Shown here: one piece after another, positions 32,447 through 33,879 of the stretch
How positions within the stretch are numbered: position 1 is the stretch's first letter
Layout: the number at the start of each line of letters is the position of its first letter
NCBI GenBank assembly: GCA_030263595.1
Contig: SZPG01000053.1
Coordinates: 1 to 33,879, forward strand
DNA: 33,879 nucleotides
From: Chloroflexi bacterium CFX6
GTDB lineage: Bacteria; Chloroflexota; Anaerolineae; Anaerolineales; Villigracilaceae
Reading direction: 5' to 3'
Position numbers and translations under genes: made by a program
The notes under the pieces: generated by a model
The model's database searches: none
The model's input: the letters and a program-made list of their open reading frames with translations, nothing else
Told to the model about the DNA's origin: nothing

Positions 32447-33631
32447 ATGAAAATTTTAACGGTAGATATTGGCACAGGCACGCAGGATATCTTTCTCTAC
32501 GATTCGAATCTCGACCTCGAGAACGGATTCAAACTCGTCCTGCCTTCGCCTACCATGATGGTTCACCGCCGTCTCAAGCAGACGCTTCCTTCGCGGACCC
32601 CGATCCTGCTCAGCGGACATCAAATGGGAGGCGGTCCCTCCGCCTGGGCGATCGAAGAATACGCCCGGGCGGGGATTCCCGTTTACATGACACCCTCCGC
32701 GGCGACGACGATCAACGATGAGTTGGAGAAGGTGGAGGCGTTGGGGATCGAGATCGTTGGGGAAGAGGAAAGTCGAAAGATGAAAGAGGGCAGTGGAAAG
32801 GGGAAAGTGGAAAGTTTGGAGTTGAAGGACTTCGACTTCGAGTTGATCTCGAAAACTTTCAAGGATTATGGCGTTTCACTGGACGATCTCGCCGCGGTCG
32901 CGGTTGCCGTGTTCGATCATGGCAATGCGCCTCCGGGAGTTTCAGATCGCCAGTTCCGTTTCGATTATCTCGATGAACGAATTCGCGCAAAGAATTCGCT
33001 TTCCGCTTTTGCTTATCTTTCCAGCGATGCGCCAAAGATCATGACGCGTCTGCAATCGGTTGTTGACTCTGCTGGCGAATTACCCTGTCCGCTGGTGGTG
33101 ATGGATACGGCTCCGGCGGCGGTGCTGGGCGCAGGATTTGATACCGTTGTGGCGGAACGCAAGCAAAAGATCATTTGCAATGTAGGGAATTTCCACACGC
33201 TGGCGTTCCGATTGGGGGAAAAGGGAATCGAGGGAGTCTTTGAACACCATACGGGCGAGATTGATCTACCGAAACTCGAATCCTTGATCCGCAGGCTGGC
33301 TGACGCCTCATTGAAACATGAAGATGTTTTCAACGACATGGGTCACGGCGCGCTGATGTATTCGGATGAAGTCTTTGAATTCGGAAAGGATGAGTTCGAC
33401 GTAGTGGTGACGGGACCGAGGAGGAGCATGTTTTCCCTCACCCCCAACCCCTCTCCCACTGGGAGAGGGGGGAGTGTGCGCCCATATTTCGCCGTCCCGT
33501 TCGGGGACATGATGATCGCGGGTTGCTTTGGTCTGCTGGCGGCGACAGCGGAGGTGATGCCTGAGTTGCGGGAAATGATTTCTGCTTCGTTAAATGGTGA
33601 CAGCCGCGGCGTTGCTCCGTGGGATAATTAG
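32447..33631 (+). CDS. DUF1786 domain protein
   Basis: This 394-residue protein has an actin/Hsp70-like N-terminal motif ILTVDIGTGTQDIFLYD, plus LSGHQMGGGPSAWAIEEY and VFDHGNAPPGVSDRQFRFDY, hallmarks of DUF1786. Family members are sometimes annotated as pyruvate-formate-lyase-activating proteins; the true role is unknown. Two stretches look inserted: a Lys/Glu/Ser purine-rich piece at about residues 106-126 and LTPNPSPTGRGGSV at 331-344. Both keep the frame. The start at 32447 follows a repeat-borne ribosome site. Confidence 0.87.
   Translation: MKILTVDIGTGTQDIFLYDSNLDLENGFKLVLPSPTMMVHRRLKQTLPSRTPILLSGHQMGGGPSAWAIEEYARAGIPVYMTPSAATTINDELEKVEALGIEIVGEEESRKMKEGSGKGKVESLELKDFDFELISKTFKDYGVSLDDLAAVAVAVFDHGNAPPGVSDRQFRFDYLDERIRAKNSLSAFAYLSSDAPKIMTRLQSVVDSAGELPCPLVVMDTAPAAVLGAGFDTVVAERKQKIICNVGNFHTLAFRLGEKGIEGVFEHHTGEIDLPKLESLIRRLADASLKHEDVFNDMGHGALMYSDEVFEFGKDEFDVVVTGPRRSMFSLTPNPSPTGRGGSVRPYFAVPFGDMMIAGCFGLLAATAEVMPELREMISASLNGDSRGVAPWDN
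33437..33478 (+). repeat. In-frame palindromic repeat inside the DUF1786 gene
   Basis: CCCCTCTCCC (33448-33457), ACT, then GGGAGAGGGG (33461-33470), encoding LTPNPSPTGRGGSV. It is a second copy of the element at 32400-32446. I recall LTPNPSPTGRG as a recurrent repeat-derived peptide in many bacteria. Confidence 0.85.
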
Positions 33632-33633
33632 CC

Positions 33634-33747
33634 CGTTGGTTGAGTAGCCCCGAATGCAAGGCGAGGGGTGTATCGAAACCAACGAGTCAGATAAGTACAA
33701 AATATTTCTTAAAACATGGTGGTTTCGACTGCTTGCGCTCAACCACC
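33634..33747 (+). repeat. Two hairpin repeats upstream of glmS
   Basis: The first element is bounded by CGTTGGTT (33634-33641) and AACCAACG (33677-33684). The second is bounded by GGTGGTT (33718-33724) and AACCACC (33741-33747), around TCGACTGCTTGCGCTC. Both carry the GGTTTCGA...CTCAACC theme, the first in opposite orientation. The GAGGAG after the second serves as the glmS ribosome site. Confidence 0.75.
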
Positions 33748-33765
33748 GAGGAGAATAAAAAATAC

Positions 33766-33879
33766 ATGTGTGGAATTTTTGGGTATGTTACAAGTAAAGA
33801 TGAAGAACTGGGTCCCATTCTCATCGAAGCGGCAAAGCGACTCACCTACCGCGGATACGACTCGGTCGGCGCGGCGACA
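33766..33879 (+). CDS. glmS: Glutamine-fructose-6-phosphate aminotransferase (5' end only)
   Basis: The 38 codons visible begin MCGIFGYV, with the catalytic N-terminal Cys2 of a class II glutamine amidotransferase, and continue to LTYRGYDSVGAAT, the GlmS form of the motif. The enzyme makes glucosamine-6-phosphate for cell-wall and glycan synthesis. The gene continues beyond the window. GAGGAG is 12 nt before the ATG, inside the end of a repeat. No glmS ribozyme is seen in the 130 bp upstream. Confidence 0.9.
   Translation, partial: MCGIFGYVTSKDEELGPILIEAAKRLTYRGYDSVGAAT

Noticed and set aside
33632..33765. glmS ribozyme
   Set aside because: The leader is fully explained by two hairpin repeats and lacks the ribozyme core; this group is not known to use it.

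Overview
The window is a moderately GC-rich bacterial chromosome segment. It most resembles the Anaerolineae (Chloroflexota). That placement is inferred from several traits seen together: Thr/Pro-linker lipoproteins, a two-subunit glycine decarboxylase behind a tandem glycine riboswitch, a soluble-adenylyl-cyclase-like ATPase/TPR giant, a PadR operon with prefix-motif membrane proteins, and many short palindromic repeats, some lying in frame inside genes. No rRNA, tRNA, CRISPR array or transposase was seen.

Positions 1-5029. A minus-strand partner-switching operon runs STAS antagonist -> RsbW-like kinase -> multi-GAF SpoIIE/RsbU phosphatase (cut by the window edge). Next come an unknown membrane protein (+) and an unknown 174-residue protein (-) that shares a divergent promoter region with recJ.

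Positions 5124-12938. recJ carries an in-frame repeat. It is followed by a small membrane protein and a lipoprotein sulfatase. Then comes a glycine-cleavage operon: promoter, tandem glycine riboswitch, terminator, gcvH, gcvPA, gcvPB. Phased AGTC/GACT repeats lie inside the P3 arm of the second aptamer and again between gcvH and gcvPA. gcvT is absent from the window.

Positions 13040-18270. This accessory region holds an AT-rich lipoprotein, two HEPN/nucleotidyltransferase (MNT) modules whose HEPN-type partners are both broken, a DUF4160/DUF2442 pair, and six copies of a nitrobindin-like N-terminal fragment. Three of those copies are ATG-initiated ORFs of exactly 27 codons. The same region has multi-hairpin repeats, related terminators, and promoters whose -10 box lies exactly 6 nt before the ATG, which suggests leaderless transcripts.

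Positions 18321-24455. A PadR operon encodes three related membrane proteins, the last one frameshifted. Divergent from it lies a plus-strand group: homocysteine S-methyltransferase, a PAP2-type membrane phosphatase, a PNPOx-family flavoprotein and a LysE-type exporter.

Positions 24592-33879. The minus strand carries a cytochrome P450 with an unusual I-helix, a 1417-residue sAC-like cyclase and a lipoprotein. The plus strand carries a ferritin-like/VIT1 iron protein, a DUF1786 protein with inserted repeats, and the 5' end of glmS behind two hairpin repeats.
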